From Gluconacetobacter asukensis (GTDB lineage Bacteria > Pseudomonadota > Alphaproteobacteria > Acetobacterales > Acetobacteraceae), in the NCBI RefSeq assembly GCF_014174375.1, contig NZ_JABEQE010000008.1, positions 145,359-209,358 of the forward strand: DNA of 64,000 nt, in the 5' to 3' direction. Positions 18,355 through 28,519 of the stretch are shown here, in pieces. A model generated the notes under the pieces. That model was not told the origin of the DNA, made no database searches, and saw only the letters and a program-made list of their open reading frames with translations. The position numbers and the translations under genes were made by a program. Within the stretch, counting starts at the first letter, position 1; the number at the start of each line of letters is the position of its first letter.

Positions 18355-19746
18355 TCATCCTGCTCCCCGCTCGTCGGACGTCACGCCCAACTGCTTCAGC
18401 TTGCGGTGCAGCGCGCTGCGCTCCATGCCGACAAAGCCGGCGGTGCGGCTGATATTGCCGCCGAATCGCAGCAATTGCGCCTGCAGATACTGGGTCTCGA
18501 ACAGGTCGCGCGCCTCGCGCAGCGGCAGGCCCATCACATCGGCGGCGGGGTCGAATTTCAGCAGGGTCGGCGCCCCCTGCCCCACCGACGGCGGCAGCAT
18601 CTCGGCGCGGATCGGGTCGGTGCCGTTCCCCGGCATCATGATCAGCAGCCGCTCCATCAGGTTGCGCAGCTCGCGCGAATTGCCGGGCCAGTCATAGCTC
18701 TGCAAGGCCGCGATCGCGTCGCCCGACAGGTCGCGCAACGGCAGGCCGGCATTCTCCGCCGCCCGGTGCAGGAACATCCGTGCCAGGCCGGGAATGTCCT
18801 CGCGCCGTTCCCGCAGGCTGGGCACACGCAGCGGCACCACCGCCAGCCGGTAATACAGATCCTCGCGGAACCGCCCGGCCGCAATCGCCTCCTGCAGGTC
18901 GCGGTTGGTCGCGGCCAGCACGCGGACATCGACCTTCACCCGCGTCGCGCCCCCCACACGCTCGAAACTCTGGTCCTGCAACGCACGGACGATCTTGCCC
19001 TGGGTCTCGATCGGCATGTCCGCCACTTCGTCCAGCAGCAGCGTGCCCCCATGGGCGCGTTCCAGCACGCCGGTGCGCCGCCCGCTGCCATCCGCGGTGC
19101 CCTCGATGCCGAACAGTTCCTCCTCGAACCGGCCCGGCGCCAGCGTGGCGCAGTTCAGGGCGACGAACGGCCCTTCGGCACGGCGCGACCGGGCATGGAT
19201 CATCCGCGCCGCAACCTCCTTGCCCGCGCCGGCAGCGCCGGAAATCAGCACCCGCGACCCGCTGGGGGCCACGCGCTCGATCTGGTTGCGCACGGCGGCA
19301 ATGGCCGGGCTGTCGCCGAACAGCATGGCCTCCGGTCCCGCGCGCAGGCGCAGTTCCGCATTCTCCCGCGCCAGGCGCGAGGCCTCCAGCGCACGCCGGA
19401 CGACCAGCAGCAGCCGATCGGACTGGAAAGGCTTTTCGATAAAATCGTAGGCGCCATGCTGCAGCGCGGCGACGGCGGTCTCGATGGTGCCGTGGCCGGA
19501 AATCATGATGGTCGGGACGGCCGGCTCCTCGCCCTGGATCGCCTGCAGGATACCCAGCCCGTCCAGGCGCGACCCCTGGAGCCAGACATCCAGAATCACC
19601 AGCGACGGCCTGCGCGCCCTGAACGCACTGATCGCGGAATCCGAATCCCCCGCCAGCCGGGTCTCATAGCCTTCGTCCCGAAGAATACCCTCGATGAGCA
19701 GCCGGATATCCGGTTCGTCATCAACGATCAGGATTTCATGCGCCAT
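18355..19746 (-). CDS. ntrX: response regulator NtrX (sigma-54 activator family, GAFTGA-less)
   Basis: 463 residues. The receiver domain has phospho-acceptor Asp at about residue 53 (LVILDVWL). The AAA+ domain follows with Walker A GAAGAGKEVAA and Walker B GGTLLLDEVADMP. A Fis-type helix-turn-helix lies at the C-terminus (ISRTAGFVGMERSALHRKL). The GAFTGA loop that contacts sigma-54 is replaced by ADGSGRRTGVLE, as in other alphaproteobacterial NtrX. It pairs with NtrY. Its start overlaps the ntrY stop region by 11 bases. Confidence 0.94.
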   Translation of the reverse strand: MAHEILIVDDEPDIRLLIEGILRDEGYETRLAGDSDSAISAFRARRPSLVILDVWLQGSRLDGLGILQAIQGEEPAVPTIMISGHGTIETAVAALQHGAYDFIEKPFQSDRLLLVVRRALEASRLARENAELRLRAGPEAMLFGDSPAIAAVRNQIERVAPSGSRVLISGAAGAGKEVAARMIHARSRRAEGPFVALNCATLAPGRFEEELFGIEGTADGSGRRTGVLERAHGGTLLLDEVADMPIETQGKIVRALQDQSFERVGGATRVKVDVRVLAATNRDLQEAIAAGRFREDLYYRLAVVPLRVPSLRERREDIPGLARMFLHRAAENAGLPLRDLSGDAIAALQSYDWPGNSRELRNLMERLLIMMPGNGTDPIRAEMLPPSVGQGAPTLLKFDPAADVMGLPLREARDLFETQYLQAQLLRFGGNISRTAGFVGMERSALHRKLKQLGVTSDERGAG

Positions 19747-22009
19747 GCTCGTCCTTTACTGGCAGAATCAAGACCGAAACAGCTCCCCGTCCATCCTGCC
19801 TGTCTTCCAGACGGATGCTTCCCCCGTGATCTTCCAGAATTTTCTTGACGATCGCCAGCCCCAGCCCGGTTCCCTTCGGCTTGTGGGTCACATAGGGCTC
19901 GGTCAGCCGCTGCCTGTCTTCTTCAGGCAGACCGATCCCATCGTCGACGACCGCGATGTGCGCGGCCGTTCCTTCGATACGCAAGACAATTCGGACAATG
20001 CCGACCGGTCCGGTCGGGCGATCGGCAGCATCACCATCTTTCGGAAGCATTGCAATGGCATCGGCGGCATTTTGCAACAAATTGGTCAACGCCTGCCCGA
20101 CCAGCCGCCGGTCGCACGACACGATCGGCCCATGGTCGGGCAGATCGGTGTCGTAACGGATCTCGGGATGCGCGTTGCGTTGCAGGATCAGCGCCTCGCG
20201 CACGATTCGCGACAAATCCTCGGGGCGGATGATCGGCTGCGGCATCCGCGCAAAGGCCGAAAACTCATCCACCATGCGCCCGATATCGCCGACATGCCGC
20301 ACGATCGTATCCGCGCACTGGCTGAACGTCTCGGGGTCGGAGGTGATTTCGCGCAGGAAGCGGCGCTTCAGCCGCTCGGCCGCAAGCTGGATCGGCGTGA
20401 GCGGATTCTTGATCTCATGCGCGATCCGCCGGGCAATGTCGGCCCACGCCGCCTTGCGCTGGGCCGCCTGCAAGGCCGTGATGTCATCGAACGTCACGAC
20501 ATACCGATCAGGCGCTCCCCCGCTGATCTCGCCGCCGATACGGACCAGCAGCGTACAGGCCTTCGTGCCCGACCCGACGTGAATCTCCCCCGTCCACACC
20601 CGGTCGGGCGCACTGGCCGCCTCCTTCAGCATCGGGCCGAACTCGGGCACGACATCGACCAGTTGCCGCCCGACGGCGGCCGGCAGATCCTTTTGCAGCA
20701 GAACACCGGCAGCGCGATTCGGCAGCTCGATCACCTGCTGGGCATCCAGGCCGATCACCCCGGCGGACACGCCGGACAGCACGGCTTCGGTAAACCGACG
20801 GCGCTCGTTGATCTGGCTGTAGGCGATCATCAGCTCGGAGCGCTGGCTGGAAAGCTGGTCGGTCATGCGGTTGAAGGCGCGCGACAGGCTCGACACCTCG
20901 TCATCCCGCTCGCCCTCCGGCACCCGCACCTTCAGGTCGCCATCGCTGATGCGCTCCGACGCCAGGATCAGCAGCCCCAGCGGCCGCACGATCTGGTTGG
21001 CCAGCACCAGCCCCACCAGCACGGCAGCGAAGAGAACCAGCAGCCCCACCAGCGCGAAGATCAGCACGAACGTGAACTGGATCTTGGATCGGTTCCGGTT
21101 CAGCCGCTGATAATCCGCCACCACCATTTCGGTCTTGTGCATATGGTCGAGGATCGATGGATCGACGGGGCGGGTAATCACCAGCATCAGCGCCGGCGTA
21201 TCGCCCAGCGAAATCACCGCCCGCACCGTCTTCTCGTCCGGCGAATCGAGAATCGCGATCTCGTTGGTGCGCGCCATCATGGTGGCCGAGGGCGGCGGCA
21301 GGGCCTGCATGTCGCCCGGCCGGCTCATCAGCCCCCCTTTGGCGACAACGGTGTTGGTCAGCGGGTCATAGATCACCGCTTCGTTCAGCCCGCGCAGGGT
21401 CGCCTGCGAATCCAGCACCTGGTCCAGCGCCTCGGGGTCATGCATCAGGTCCGACCCGGACCCTTCCAGGCTGTTCGCAGCCCCGGCCAGGTAATTGGCC
21501 AGCGAGAACGCCTCGGTCCGGATATTGGCGTTATGTTCCTGCAGATAGCCGCGCGAGGCCTGCAACGCCTCGTTCAACGCTGTGTTGACCCGATCGCTGA
21601 ACCAGATCTGGATGCCGTAATGAAAGAAGACGGCAGCGAACGTGCCGACAACCACCGTCGGCGCCACCGCGACAATGCCGAACAGCGTCACCAGGCGCAC
21701 ATGCAGCCGCGCCCCGGCCAGGCCAAGGCGCCGATCGGCCATCACCCGCCCCAGCCGTTCCGCCAGCGCCAGCGCCAGCAGCAGCAGGACCAGGAAGTTC
21801 AGGATAAAGATCAGGGCCTGGATGCGCGGATAATGCGTCACCGACATGCCGCCCGACAGCACGACGAAGGTGGCGACACCGAAGCACAGCGCCAGCGCCA
21901 CCAGGGCAATGGCGACATTCCGCCGCGCCAGCAGCCCGAACAGCCCGCGCATCAACCCCACCCCCGACACCAACCGCCGGATATTGAAACCGTGCCCTGG
22001 GGTCAGCAC
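19736..22009 (-). CDS. ntrY: nitrogen-related sensor histidine kinase NtrY
   Basis: 757 residues from a GTG at 22009; ATG at 21952 is an alternative. Several N-terminal transmembrane segments flank an extracytoplasmic domain of about 200 residues. Then come a HAMP domain (QIVRPLGLLILASERISDGD), a PAS domain, the H box with His in ARRIAHEIKNPLTP, and an ATPase domain with N box TNLLQNAADAI and G boxes DDGIGLP and GTGLGLAIV. It is the membrane sensor partner of NtrX, linked in Alphaproteobacteria to nitrogen metabolism and redox or envelope traits. Confidence 0.95.
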   Translation of the reverse strand: MLTPGHGFNIRRLVSGVGLMRGLFGLLARRNVAIALVALALCFGVATFVVLSGGMSVTHYPRIQALIFILNFLVLLLLALALAERLGRVMADRRLGLAGARLHVRLVTLFGIVAVAPTVVVGTFAAVFFHYGIQIWFSDRVNTALNEALQASRGYLQEHNANIRTEAFSLANYLAGAANSLEGSGSDLMHDPEALDQVLDSQATLRGLNEAVIYDPLTNTVVAKGGLMSRPGDMQALPPPSATMMARTNEIAILDSPDEKTVRAVISLGDTPALMLVITRPVDPSILDHMHKTEMVVADYQRLNRNRSKIQFTFVLIFALVGLLVLFAAVLVGLVLANQIVRPLGLLILASERISDGDLKVRVPEGERDDEVSSLSRAFNRMTDQLSSQRSELMIAYSQINERRRFTEAVLSGVSAGVIGLDAQQVIELPNRAAGVLLQKDLPAAVGRQLVDVVPEFGPMLKEAASAPDRVWTGEIHVGSGTKACTLLVRIGGEISGGAPDRYVVTFDDITALQAAQRKAAWADIARRIAHEIKNPLTPIQLAAERLKRRFLREITSDPETFSQCADTIVRHVGDIGRMVDEFSAFARMPQPIIRPEDLSRIVREALILQRNAHPEIRYDTDLPDHGPIVSCDRRLVGQALTNLLQNAADAIAMLPKDGDAADRPTGPVGIVRIVLRIEGTAAHIAVVDDGIGLPEEDRQRLTEPYVTHKPKGTGLGLAIVKKILEDHGGSIRLEDRQDGRGAVSVLILPVKDEHGA

Positions 22010-22046
22010 CCGATTATCGCCCGACGCATCAAAAGACTCATGGAAA

Positions 22047-23495
22047 TCAGTTTACGCCGCGTACGACCGGAATTTCCAGATCCCGGATCTTCTTGCGCAG
22101 GGTATTGCGGTTCAGGCCCAGCATCGCCGCCGCCTTGATCTGGTTGCCCCTCGTGGCAGCCAGCGTCATCTGGATCAGCGGCCGCTCGACCTCGGCAATC
22201 ACCCGATCATAGATATCGTGCAGCGGCATGCCGTCCTGCCCCGCCGCCAGGAAATGCCGGATATGCCGGGCCACCGCATCGGCCAGCGGCTCCTTGGCCA
22301 GGATCTCCGACGTCTCGGCCTCCTGATCGTGCGATGCCTCCGCCAGTTCCTGATCGACGAGGTCGCCGGTAATCGTCTCCTGCGGATACAGGGCCGCCAG
22401 ACGGCGCATCAGGTTTTCCAGCTCACGGACATTGCCCGGCCAGCGGCTGGCCTGCAGGCGCTCGAGCGCGCCATCGGCCAGCATCTTGGCCGGCAGCCCA
22501 TCCTCGCGGCACCGGTCCAGGAAATGCCGCGCCAGCAGCGGAATATCCTCGACCCGTTCGCGCAGCGGCGGCAGGCGGATCGGCACCACATTCAGGCGAT
22601 AGAACAGATCCTCGCGGAACGTCCCGTTGCGAATCGACTGGCGCAGGTCGCGATGCGTGGCCGCCACGATCCGGACATTGGCCCGAATCGGCTGCCGGCC
22701 GCCGACCGTCGTGAACTCGCCTTCCTGCAGCACGCGCAGCAGGCGCGTCTGCGCCTCGGGGGGCATGTCGCCGATCTCGTCGAGAAACAGCGTGCCACCC
22801 GTCGCCTGCTCGAACCGCCCCGGATTGCGGCTGGTCGCCCCCGTAAAGGCGCCACGCTCATGCCCGAACAGCTCGCTCTCGATCAGCTCACGCGGGATCG
22901 CCGCCATGTTGACGGCCACGAACGGGCCACCCCGCCTGCGGCCATAATCATGCAGCGCCCGCGCCACCAGTTCCTTGCCGGTGCCGCTTTCGCCATTGAT
23001 CATCACCGTCAGGTCCGACGTCGTAAGCCGCGCGATGATGCGATAGATATCCTGCATCGCCATCGACCGGCCGATCAGCGGCATGCGCTCCTCGGTCTCG
23101 GGCGGCGCCGGCTCGGCCAGCGTACGGGCCGGCGAAGCCAGCGCCCGCTCGACCACCGACAGCAGCTCCTTCAGGTCGAACGGCTTGGGCAGATATTCGA
23201 ACGCCCCACGCTGGGTCGCCTTGACGGCGGTCATCAACGTGGATTGGGCGCTCATCACCAGCACCCGCATGTCCGGCCGCGCCCGCTTGATGCGCGGAAT
23301 CAGGTCCAGACCGTTCTCGTCGGGCATCACCACGTCGGTAATGACCAGATCGCCCTCACCTTCTTCGATCCACTGCCACAGGGTCGCGGCGCTGGCGGTG
23401 GTACGAACCTGATAGCCGGCGCGCCCCAGCGCCTGGCTGAGAACGGTGCGGATGGAGCGGTCGTCATCGGCAACAAGAATAGTCGGAAGGGGCAT
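22047..23495 (-). CDS. ntrC: nitrogen response regulator NtrC (sigma-54 activator)
   Basis: 482 residues. The receiver domain has phospho-acceptor Asp54 ([12 protein letters not shown]). The AAA+ domain has Walker [10 protein letters not shown], an intact GAFTGA loop ([12 protein letters not shown]) and Walker [14 protein letters not shown]. The C-terminal Fis-like helix-turn-helix is [16 protein letters not shown]. Phosphorylated NtrC activates sigma-54 promoters of nitrogen-assimilation genes. The glnK-amtB operon at 48945-50674 in this window is a plausible target. Confidence 0.97.
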   Translation of the reverse strand: MPLPTILVADDDRSIRTVLSQALGRAGYQVRTTASAATLWQWIEEGEGDLVITDVVMPDENGLDLIPRIKRARPDMRVLVMSAQSTLMTAVKATQRGAFEYLPKPFDLKELLSVVERALASPARTLAEPAPPETEERMPLIGRSMAMQDIYRIIARLTTSDLTVMINGESGTGKELVARALHDYGRRRGGPFVAVNMAAIPRELIESELFGHERGAFTGATSRNPGRFEQATGGTLFLDEIGDMPPEAQTRLLRVLQEGEFTTVGGRQPIRANVRIVAATHRDLRQSIRNGTFREDLFYRLNVVPIRLPPLRERVEDIPLLARHFLDRCREDGLPAKMLADGALERLQASRWPGNVRELENLMRRLAALYPQETITGDLVDQELAEASHDQEAETSEILAKEPLADAVARHIRHFLAAGQDGMPLHDIYDRVIAEVERPLIQMTLAATRGNQIKAAAMLGLNRNTLRKKIRDLEIPVVRGVN

Positions 23496-23559
23496 ACGAA
23501 ATCCGGTCTCTCAATCGAAACGGGGCGATAAAATAACGAAAAAACGGCAACCTGGCGGG

Positions 23560-24678
23560 TCAGGGCTGCCCCCGTCCCTCCGCCACCACAGGCAGATGCA
23601 GCAGCACCTCGGTGCGGCCGGGACGGCTGTTGACCTCGATCACGCCACCATGATCGCCGATGATCTTGCCCGCCAACGCCAGCCCCAAGCCGCTCCCCCC
23701 CGCCTTGGTGGTCAGGAAAGGCTCGAACAGATGGGGGCGGATGCTCTCAGGAATGCCCGGGCCGCTATCGCGCACCGAGACCACCAGCGGCAGCTCGACC
23801 CGCTGTTCCATGCCCGGCACGGCCAGACGCACGCCATGGCGATAGGCGGTGCCGAGCGTGATTTCTCCCGCCTTGCCTTCCCCGGCCATCGCCTCGGCGG
23901 CGTTCTTGACCAGGTTCAGCAGCACCTGCACCAATTGGTCGCGATTGCCCCATACCGGCGGCAGCGACGGGTCATATTCCTCGACAAAGCGGATATTGGC
24001 CGCAAACCCCTGCTGCGCCAGCAGGCGGACATGCTCCAGCACGCGATGAATATTCACCGGCCGCCGCTCCAGCGGCTTGTCGCTGAAGATTTCCATCCGG
24101 TCGACCAGGTCACGGATTCGGTCGGCCTCGTCCCGAATCAGGATCGCCAGCTCCCGGTCGCTCTCGCAGACCGAGCCCTCCAGAAGCTGCGCCGCCCCCC
24201 TGATGCCCGAGAGCGGATTCTTGACCTCATGCGCCAGGATCGCGGCCATGCCCGAGACGCTGCGCGCGGCGGAACGGAAAGTCAGCTGCCGGTCCAGCGC
24301 ACGCGCCGCCGAAGAATCATGAAAGGTCAGCAGCACCCCGTCCGGATGCTCGGCCACCAGCGTCCCCTGCACGGTGATGCCGCTGCGATGCAGGCGGGGC
24401 CCATCCAGCGTCAGCTCATGCTCCGCGATCGTCACACCGTCGCGCCGCACCTGCTCCACCAGCAGGAAGATCGGATGATCGGCCGCCAGCACGTCGGAGA
24501 GATGCATCTGCACCAGATGCTGGCTCGACATGCCAAAGAACGGCTCGGCCGCGCTGTTGACGTGGCGGATGCGATTGTTCCTGCCCACCAGCATCACCGG
24601 CATGGGCATGGCGTCCAGCAGCGCCGCCCCGTCCGGCCGGGGCAGTTCGTCGGACGGCAGGTCCGCCAGCATGGGCAT
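23560..24678 (-). CDS. ntrB: nitrogen sensor histidine kinase/phosphatase NtrB
   Basis: 372 residues, cytosolic. A PAS domain (VGRNNRIRHVNSAAEPFFGM) precedes the H box, whose His lies in AAILAHEVKNPLSGIRGAA. The N box is LLNLVKNAAEAM and the G boxes are RDSGPGIP and GSGLGLALAGKI. With PII proteins it phosphorylates or dephosphorylates NtrC according to nitrogen status. Its ATG shares a base with the dusB stop (TGATG), so the two are translationally coupled. Confidence 0.96.
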   Translation of the reverse strand: MPMLADLPSDELPRPDGAALLDAMPMPVMLVGRNNRIRHVNSAAEPFFGMSSQHLVQMHLSDVLAADHPIFLLVEQVRRDGVTIAEHELTLDGPRLHRSGITVQGTLVAEHPDGVLLTFHDSSAARALDRQLTFRSAARSVSGMAAILAHEVKNPLSGIRGAAQLLEGSVCESDRELAILIRDEADRIRDLVDRMEIFSDKPLERRPVNIHRVLEHVRLLAQQGFAANIRFVEEYDPSLPPVWGNRDQLVQVLLNLVKNAAEAMAGEGKAGEITLGTAYRHGVRLAVPGMEQRVELPLVVSVRDSGPGIPESIRPHLFEPFLTTKAGGSGLGLALAGKIIGDHGGVIEVNSRPGRTEVLLHLPVVAEGRGQP

Positions 24679-25739
24679 CAGGCCGCCTGGGCGGCGTCCT
24701 GGCCGCCCGACGAACTACCCCTGCGCTCACGGCGCGAACCGGCTTCGATATGCCGGTCATAGAATTCGCTGATCATCGCAATCGCCACGGCGGCGTCGTC
24801 CACCCGGTTGATCGCGGCCCGGAAACCCGCCGAATCCGGCAGGCCTGCCGAGTACCAGGACACATGCTTGCGGGCCAGACGCAGGCCGGGATGCGCCCCG
24901 AAATGCGACAGCATCATGTCGTAATGTTCCAGAACGATCGCCTTTTCCGCGGCCAGCGCCGGGTCGGGCACCTCCTCGCCGGTCGTCAGGGCATGGCCCA
25001 CCTGCGCCAGGAACCACGGGCGGCCATAGCAGCCGCGCCCGATCATCACCCCGTCGGCGCCCGACTGCGCCAGCGCCCGCCGCGCATCGTCGACCGTCAG
25101 GATATCACCATTGACGATCACCGGCAGCGACACTGCCTCCTTCACCCTGCGGACGAAGGCCCAGTCGGCCGTGCCGTTATAGAATTGCTGCCGCGTGCGG
25201 CCATGCACCGTAACCATGCGGATACCGGCCTGTTCGGCCATCCGCGCCAGCACCGGCGCGTTCAGGCTGGCATGGTCCCAGCCCATGCGCATCTTCAGCG
25301 TCACCGGCACGTCCACGGCCCGCACCACGGCTTCCAGCAGCCGCCCCGCCAGCGCCTCGTCGCGCATCAGCGCCGATCCCGCCTGCTGGCCGACCGCCAC
25401 TTTCTTGACCGGACAGCCAAAATTGATGTCGACCATGTCCGCACCGCGATCGACCGCAATGCGCGCCGCCTGGGCCATCGCCTCCGGCTCGCACCCGGCA
25501 AGCTGCACCGCGTTCGGTCCGTCCTCGTCCGCGACCTCGGCCATGCGCAGCGTCGCCTGATTCTCGCGCACCATGGCCCAGGACGCGATCATCTCGGACA
25601 CCACCAGCCCGGCCCCCAGCCGGCGCGCCAGCCGACGGAACGGCAGGTCCGTCACGCCCGACATCGGGGCGAGAATGACCGGGGTGCGCAGCACCACGCC
25701 CCTCCCCAGATCGACTGGACGCAACAACTCGGACGACAT
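24678..25739 (-). CDS. dusB: tRNA-dihydrouridine synthase (NifR3/DusB)
   Basis: 353 residues from the ATG at 25739; an ATG at 25757 is also possible, and any longer frame is antisense to ispDF. It is a TIM-barrel flavoenzyme: the N-terminus reads [17 protein letters not shown], the tRNA-binding/catalytic Cys is in [10 protein letters not shown] near residue 100, and [12 protein letters not shown] and [10 protein letters not shown] are FMN-site motifs. It reduces uridine in the tRNA D loop. As nifR3 it is the first gene of the nitrogen-control operon in many Alphaproteobacteria. Confidence 0.94.
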   Translation of the reverse strand: MSSELLRPVDLGRGVVLRTPVILAPMSGVTDLPFRRLARRLGAGLVVSEMIASWAMVRENQATLRMAEVADEDGPNAVQLAGCEPEAMAQAARIAVDRGADMVDINFGCPVKKVAVGQQAGSALMRDEALAGRLLEAVVRAVDVPVTLKMRMGWDHASLNAPVLARMAEQAGIRMVTVHGRTRQQFYNGTADWAFVRRVKEAVSLPVIVNGDILTVDDARRALAQSGADGVMIGRGCYGRPWFLAQVGHALTTGEEVPDPALAAEKAIVLEHYDMMLSHFGAHPGLRLARKHVSWYSAGLPDSAGFRAAINRVDDAAVAIAMISEFYDRHIEAGSRRERRGSSSGGQDAAQAA

Positions 25740-25970
25740 GAACGGCACTACCCCCATCTGGGCTGACAGATCCTGCCTTCGTCCCAACGACAATGCGCCG
25801 GGTTGGACGAATTTCCAGCATGGATGCTCAGGATTTGAGCAGAATATCGAATTCGAAAGCATCACGCAATCGCGATAGCAGCCCCACGGAACCCGGAATG
25901 GCCGGCAGGCACCTGAAACAAATGCGTACCGGCGCTTGACGACGGCGGACGTCCGCCGCATTGCTCCGCC

Positions 25971-27125
25971 ATGCGTGTTGCAGCCATTCTTCTTGCCGCG
26001 GGCGTGGGCCGACGTTTCAGCGCCACGACGGCATCGCCTGTCGCCAAGCAGTATCTGACGCTCGGCGGCCGGCCCATCATCCGCCATGCGGCGGATGCCC
26101 TGAGTCCCCATGTGGACCTGCTCCAGCCGGTCGGTGACACCGACGCGCTGGCCGAGGCCCTGCATGGGCTGGATACCCTCCCGCCCGTTGCAGGCGGCGC
26201 GACCCGGCAGGAAAGCGTCCGTGCGGGGCTGGAGGCGCTGGATCGCCTGCCCGCGGCCGAACGGCCCGACCTGGTCCTGGTCCATGACGGCGCCCGCCCC
26301 TATGTGCCGGCCGAGGTGACCCAGGCCGTGATCGCCGCCCTGGCGACCCATCCCGGCGCCATCCCGGCCGTCCGGGTGGCAGACACGCTCAAGCGCGGCC
26401 ATGACGGCGTCATCACGGCAACCGTCCCGCGCGACGATCTGTTTCGCGCCCAGACACCCCAGGGCTTCCGCTTCGCGCTGCTGCGCGACCTGCATCGCGG
26501 CGCGGCCGCCACCGATGCGACCGACGACGCCGCCCTGCTGGAAACGGCGGGCCACACGGTCGCGCTGGTTGCCGGCTCGGAAGACAATATCAAGCTGACC
26601 TACGAGGAAGATCTGATGCGCCTGGAACGGCTGATCGGTCCGACATTGCTGCCGCGCACCGGCATCGGGTACGACGTGCACGCCTTCGCCGAGAACCGGC
26701 CGCTGATCCTCTGCGGCATCACCGTGCCCCACGATCGCGGCCTGGCCGGCCATTCGGACGCCGATGTCGGCATCCACGCCCTGTGCGACGCCATCTACGG
26801 CGCGCTGGCCGAAGGCGATATCGGCCGCCATTTCCCGCCCAGCCAGAACGAATGGAAAGACGCCGACAGCGCGCGCTTCCTGATCCATGCCGGCGAGCGC
26901 ATCCGCGCCCGCGGCGGCATGCTGGTGAACGCCGACGTCACGCTGATCTGCGAGCGCCCGAAGATCGGCCCGCATTCCGAAGCGATGCGCCAGCGCCTGG
27001 CCGACCTGCTGAATGTGGACATCGACCGGATCTCGGTAAAGGCCACCACCTCCGAACGGCTGGGCTTCACCGGCCGCGAGGAAGGGATTGCCTGTACCGC
27101 CAGCGCCACCGTCCTCGTCCCCTGA
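25971..27125 (+). CDS. ispDF: bifunctional IspD/IspF of the MEP isoprenoid pathway
   Basis: 384 residues, a fusion typical of Alphaproteobacteria. Residues 1 to about 225 are IspD (cytidylyltransferase): [12 protein letters not shown], then [11 protein letters not shown]. Residues from about 226 are IspF (MECDP synthase): [11 protein letters not shown] and [16 protein letters not shown], which hold the metal ligands, and a C-terminal [15 protein letters not shown]. It makes CDP-methylerythritol and later the cyclic diphosphate. It is divergent from dusB with a 231-base gap. A repeat element starts three bases after its stop. Confidence 0.96.
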   Translation: MRVAAILLAAGVGRRFSATTASPVAKQYLTLGGRPIIRHAADALSPHVDLLQPVGDTDALAEALHGLDTLPPVAGGATRQESVRAGLEALDRLPAAERPDLVLVHDGARPYVPAEVTQAVIAALATHPGAIPAVRVADTLKRGHDGVITATVPRDDLFRAQTPQGFRFALLRDLHRGAAATDATDDAALLETAGHTVALVAGSEDNIKLTYEEDLMRLERLIGPTLLPRTGIGYDVHAFAENRPLILCGITVPHDRGLAGHSDADVGIHALCDAIYGALAEGDIGRHFPPSQNEWKDADSARFLIHAGERIRARGGMLVNADVTLICERPKIGPHSEAMRQRLADLLNVDIDRISVKATTSERLGFTGREEGIACTASATVLVP

Positions 27126-27127
27126 AA

Positions 27128-27285
27128 GCCTGAATGGAAATGCGCGCTGGCGGCGATCCAGCGCGCGTTTCCTGCGCTTCGGTGCTCACGGCCATCCAGG
27201 CCGCTCCGCTCCGATACTCGGAAACACACGCCGGCCGCGGCCCGATGGGCCGCTCTCGCTCACCAGCCCCCATTTCCATTCAGGC
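27128..27285. repeat. MITE-like repeat with perfect 15-bp terminal inverted repeats (copy 3, long form)
   Basis: GCCTGAATGGAAATG at the left end is perfectly inverted at the right end as CATTTCCATTCAGGC, 158 bases in total. The inner left part repeats the short-form sequence (CGCTGGCGGCGATCC), followed by the core TTTCCTGCGCTTCGGTGCTC, which is also in copy 2. It starts right after the ispDF stop. From 27286 to 27410 I see nothing else. Confidence 0.88.
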
Positions 27286-27410
27286 TATCAATGCAATCCG
27301 ACAGGGCGCCCGGCCACGGTGATGCCCACGATTTTCGGAACATCTGAGCATCAGACTAAAACTCTCGTCAGATCGCCATCAGCGCATGGCTGCACGCGCT
27401 CTCCGGCAGA

Positions 27411-27623
27411 TCAGCCGTCGATTGCCATGATGACGACGATGACGGGCACGATCGCCAGCAGGGCCCATGCGCCCATCGCGCAGGTCGCAACCCAGTGGGC
27501 AACGCGCTGCCTTACGCGGCGCGACGATACAGGGCGATCGGCCTGGCCCTTCGATGCCCGGTCGATCTCATGTCCGGCAATGCCGGGCATTTCCGAAAGC
27601 GGCCGCCAGTCGATCAAGGCCAT
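27411..27623 (-). CDS. small membrane protein of unknown function
   Basis: 70 residues with a good ribosome site (AGGAG, 8 bases before the ATG at 27623), which is the main reason to call it. The N-terminal half is polar and basic. The C-terminal half is one hydrophobic segment (WALLAIVPVIVVIMA) that would span the membrane with a very short tail. No family recognised. It lies alone between the ispDF repeat and atp12, in the direction of atp12. Confidence 0.5.
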   Translation of the reverse strand: MALIDWRPLSEMPGIAGHEIDRASKGQADRPVSSRRVRQRVAHWVATCAMGAWALLAIVPVIVVIMAIDG

Positions 27624-27757
27624 GCGATATCTCCTGACTCGTCGTGGTGTCCGTTCCTTCTAACGCGAAGCTCTGTAACAGAGTGTTTGGCTCGGTGTCG
27701 GAACGCAAGCCGGAAGCTGCCGACACTTTATGGCAGTTCCATGACCACGCCCGACCG

Positions 27758-28519
27758 TCACGAATCGGCGCGCAGCAACGCCAGAAACGAGGCCGCGTCC
27801 ACAACATCCAGCCCCAGCGTCTCCAGCCGGCCGGCCTGCTCGGCATCGTGCCCCCAGAGTTCCATCTGGGTCCGCTCGTCGAGGGTCGCGCAGGCAATCG
27901 CCTGCTCGGCCGTCAGCCGCCCATCCGCCAGTGCCAGGCCCAGCACCAGACTGCCCAATGCCGGCACCGCAACCCCCAGGGCAGCCACCACCCCGTCCGA
28001 CAATGCCTCCAGCACCGCCTGCAACCCCGCCAGCGCACCGGCGGGCTGATCGACCGGCATCACCCCGTCTGTCGTCCGCAAGGCAACCCCGTATCGGGTG
28101 CGCAGCCAGTCCAGCCACGGGTCCCATTCCTGCTGCTGCCGTTCGACCAGCAGTGCAGGATAACGCACCCGGTAGCACAATAGTTCATGGCGCGCGTATC
28201 CCAGCAGCACGCCGATCACGGCCGCACGGTCGGGCGCGATTCGCTCCAGCATCGTGCCGGCAATCCGGGTCAACTTCAGTTCAGAGGGCGTGAAATCGCC
28301 CCCCTTCCCGCCGCCGCCCGCATCCTGCCACTCCCCGGCCAACGCCTCGGCCAACGCACGACTGCCGACCCGCAGCACCGTCCCGCCCGGCAGGCGCACC
28401 GGCCGCCCATCCAGCCGGACGGCAAATCCATCCGGCTCCGCCACCACATCCGTACGGTCCCAGAACCGGCGACGGGTGGCGGGAGAAGAGGGTTGAGGCG
28501 TCACAGGCTTACCATTCAT
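27758..28519 (-). CDS. ATP12-type F1-ATPase assembly chaperone
   Basis: 253 residues from the ATG at 28519, whose codon overlaps the stop of the AsmA-like gene (ATGA). The sequence follows the ATP12 family: an N-terminal RRFWDRTDVV and FAVRLDGRPVRLPGG, then a central helical part with ELLCYR and WDPWLDWL, and SLVLGLALADGRLTAEQAI near the C-terminus. ATP12 proteins, found in Alphaproteobacteria and mitochondria, bind the alpha subunit during F1 assembly. An extended frame upstream lies inside the AsmA-like gene and is rejected. Confidence 0.9.
   Translation of the reverse strand: MNGKPVTPQPSSPATRRRFWDRTDVVAEPDGFAVRLDGRPVRLPGGTVLRVGSRALAEALAGEWQDAGGGGKGGDFTPSELKLTRIAGTMLERIAPDRAAVIGVLLGYARHELLCYRVRYPALLVERQQQEWDPWLDWLRTRYGVALRTTDGVMPVDQPAGALAGLQAVLEALSDGVVAALGVAVPALGSLVLGLALADGRLTAEQAIACATLDERTQMELWGHDAEQAGRLETLGLDVVDAASFLALLRADS

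Noticed and set aside
25740..26975. Upstream extension of the dusB frame to a 765-residue protein
   Set aside because: The extension is antisense to ispDF and lacks domain sense; the DusB domain starts at 25739.
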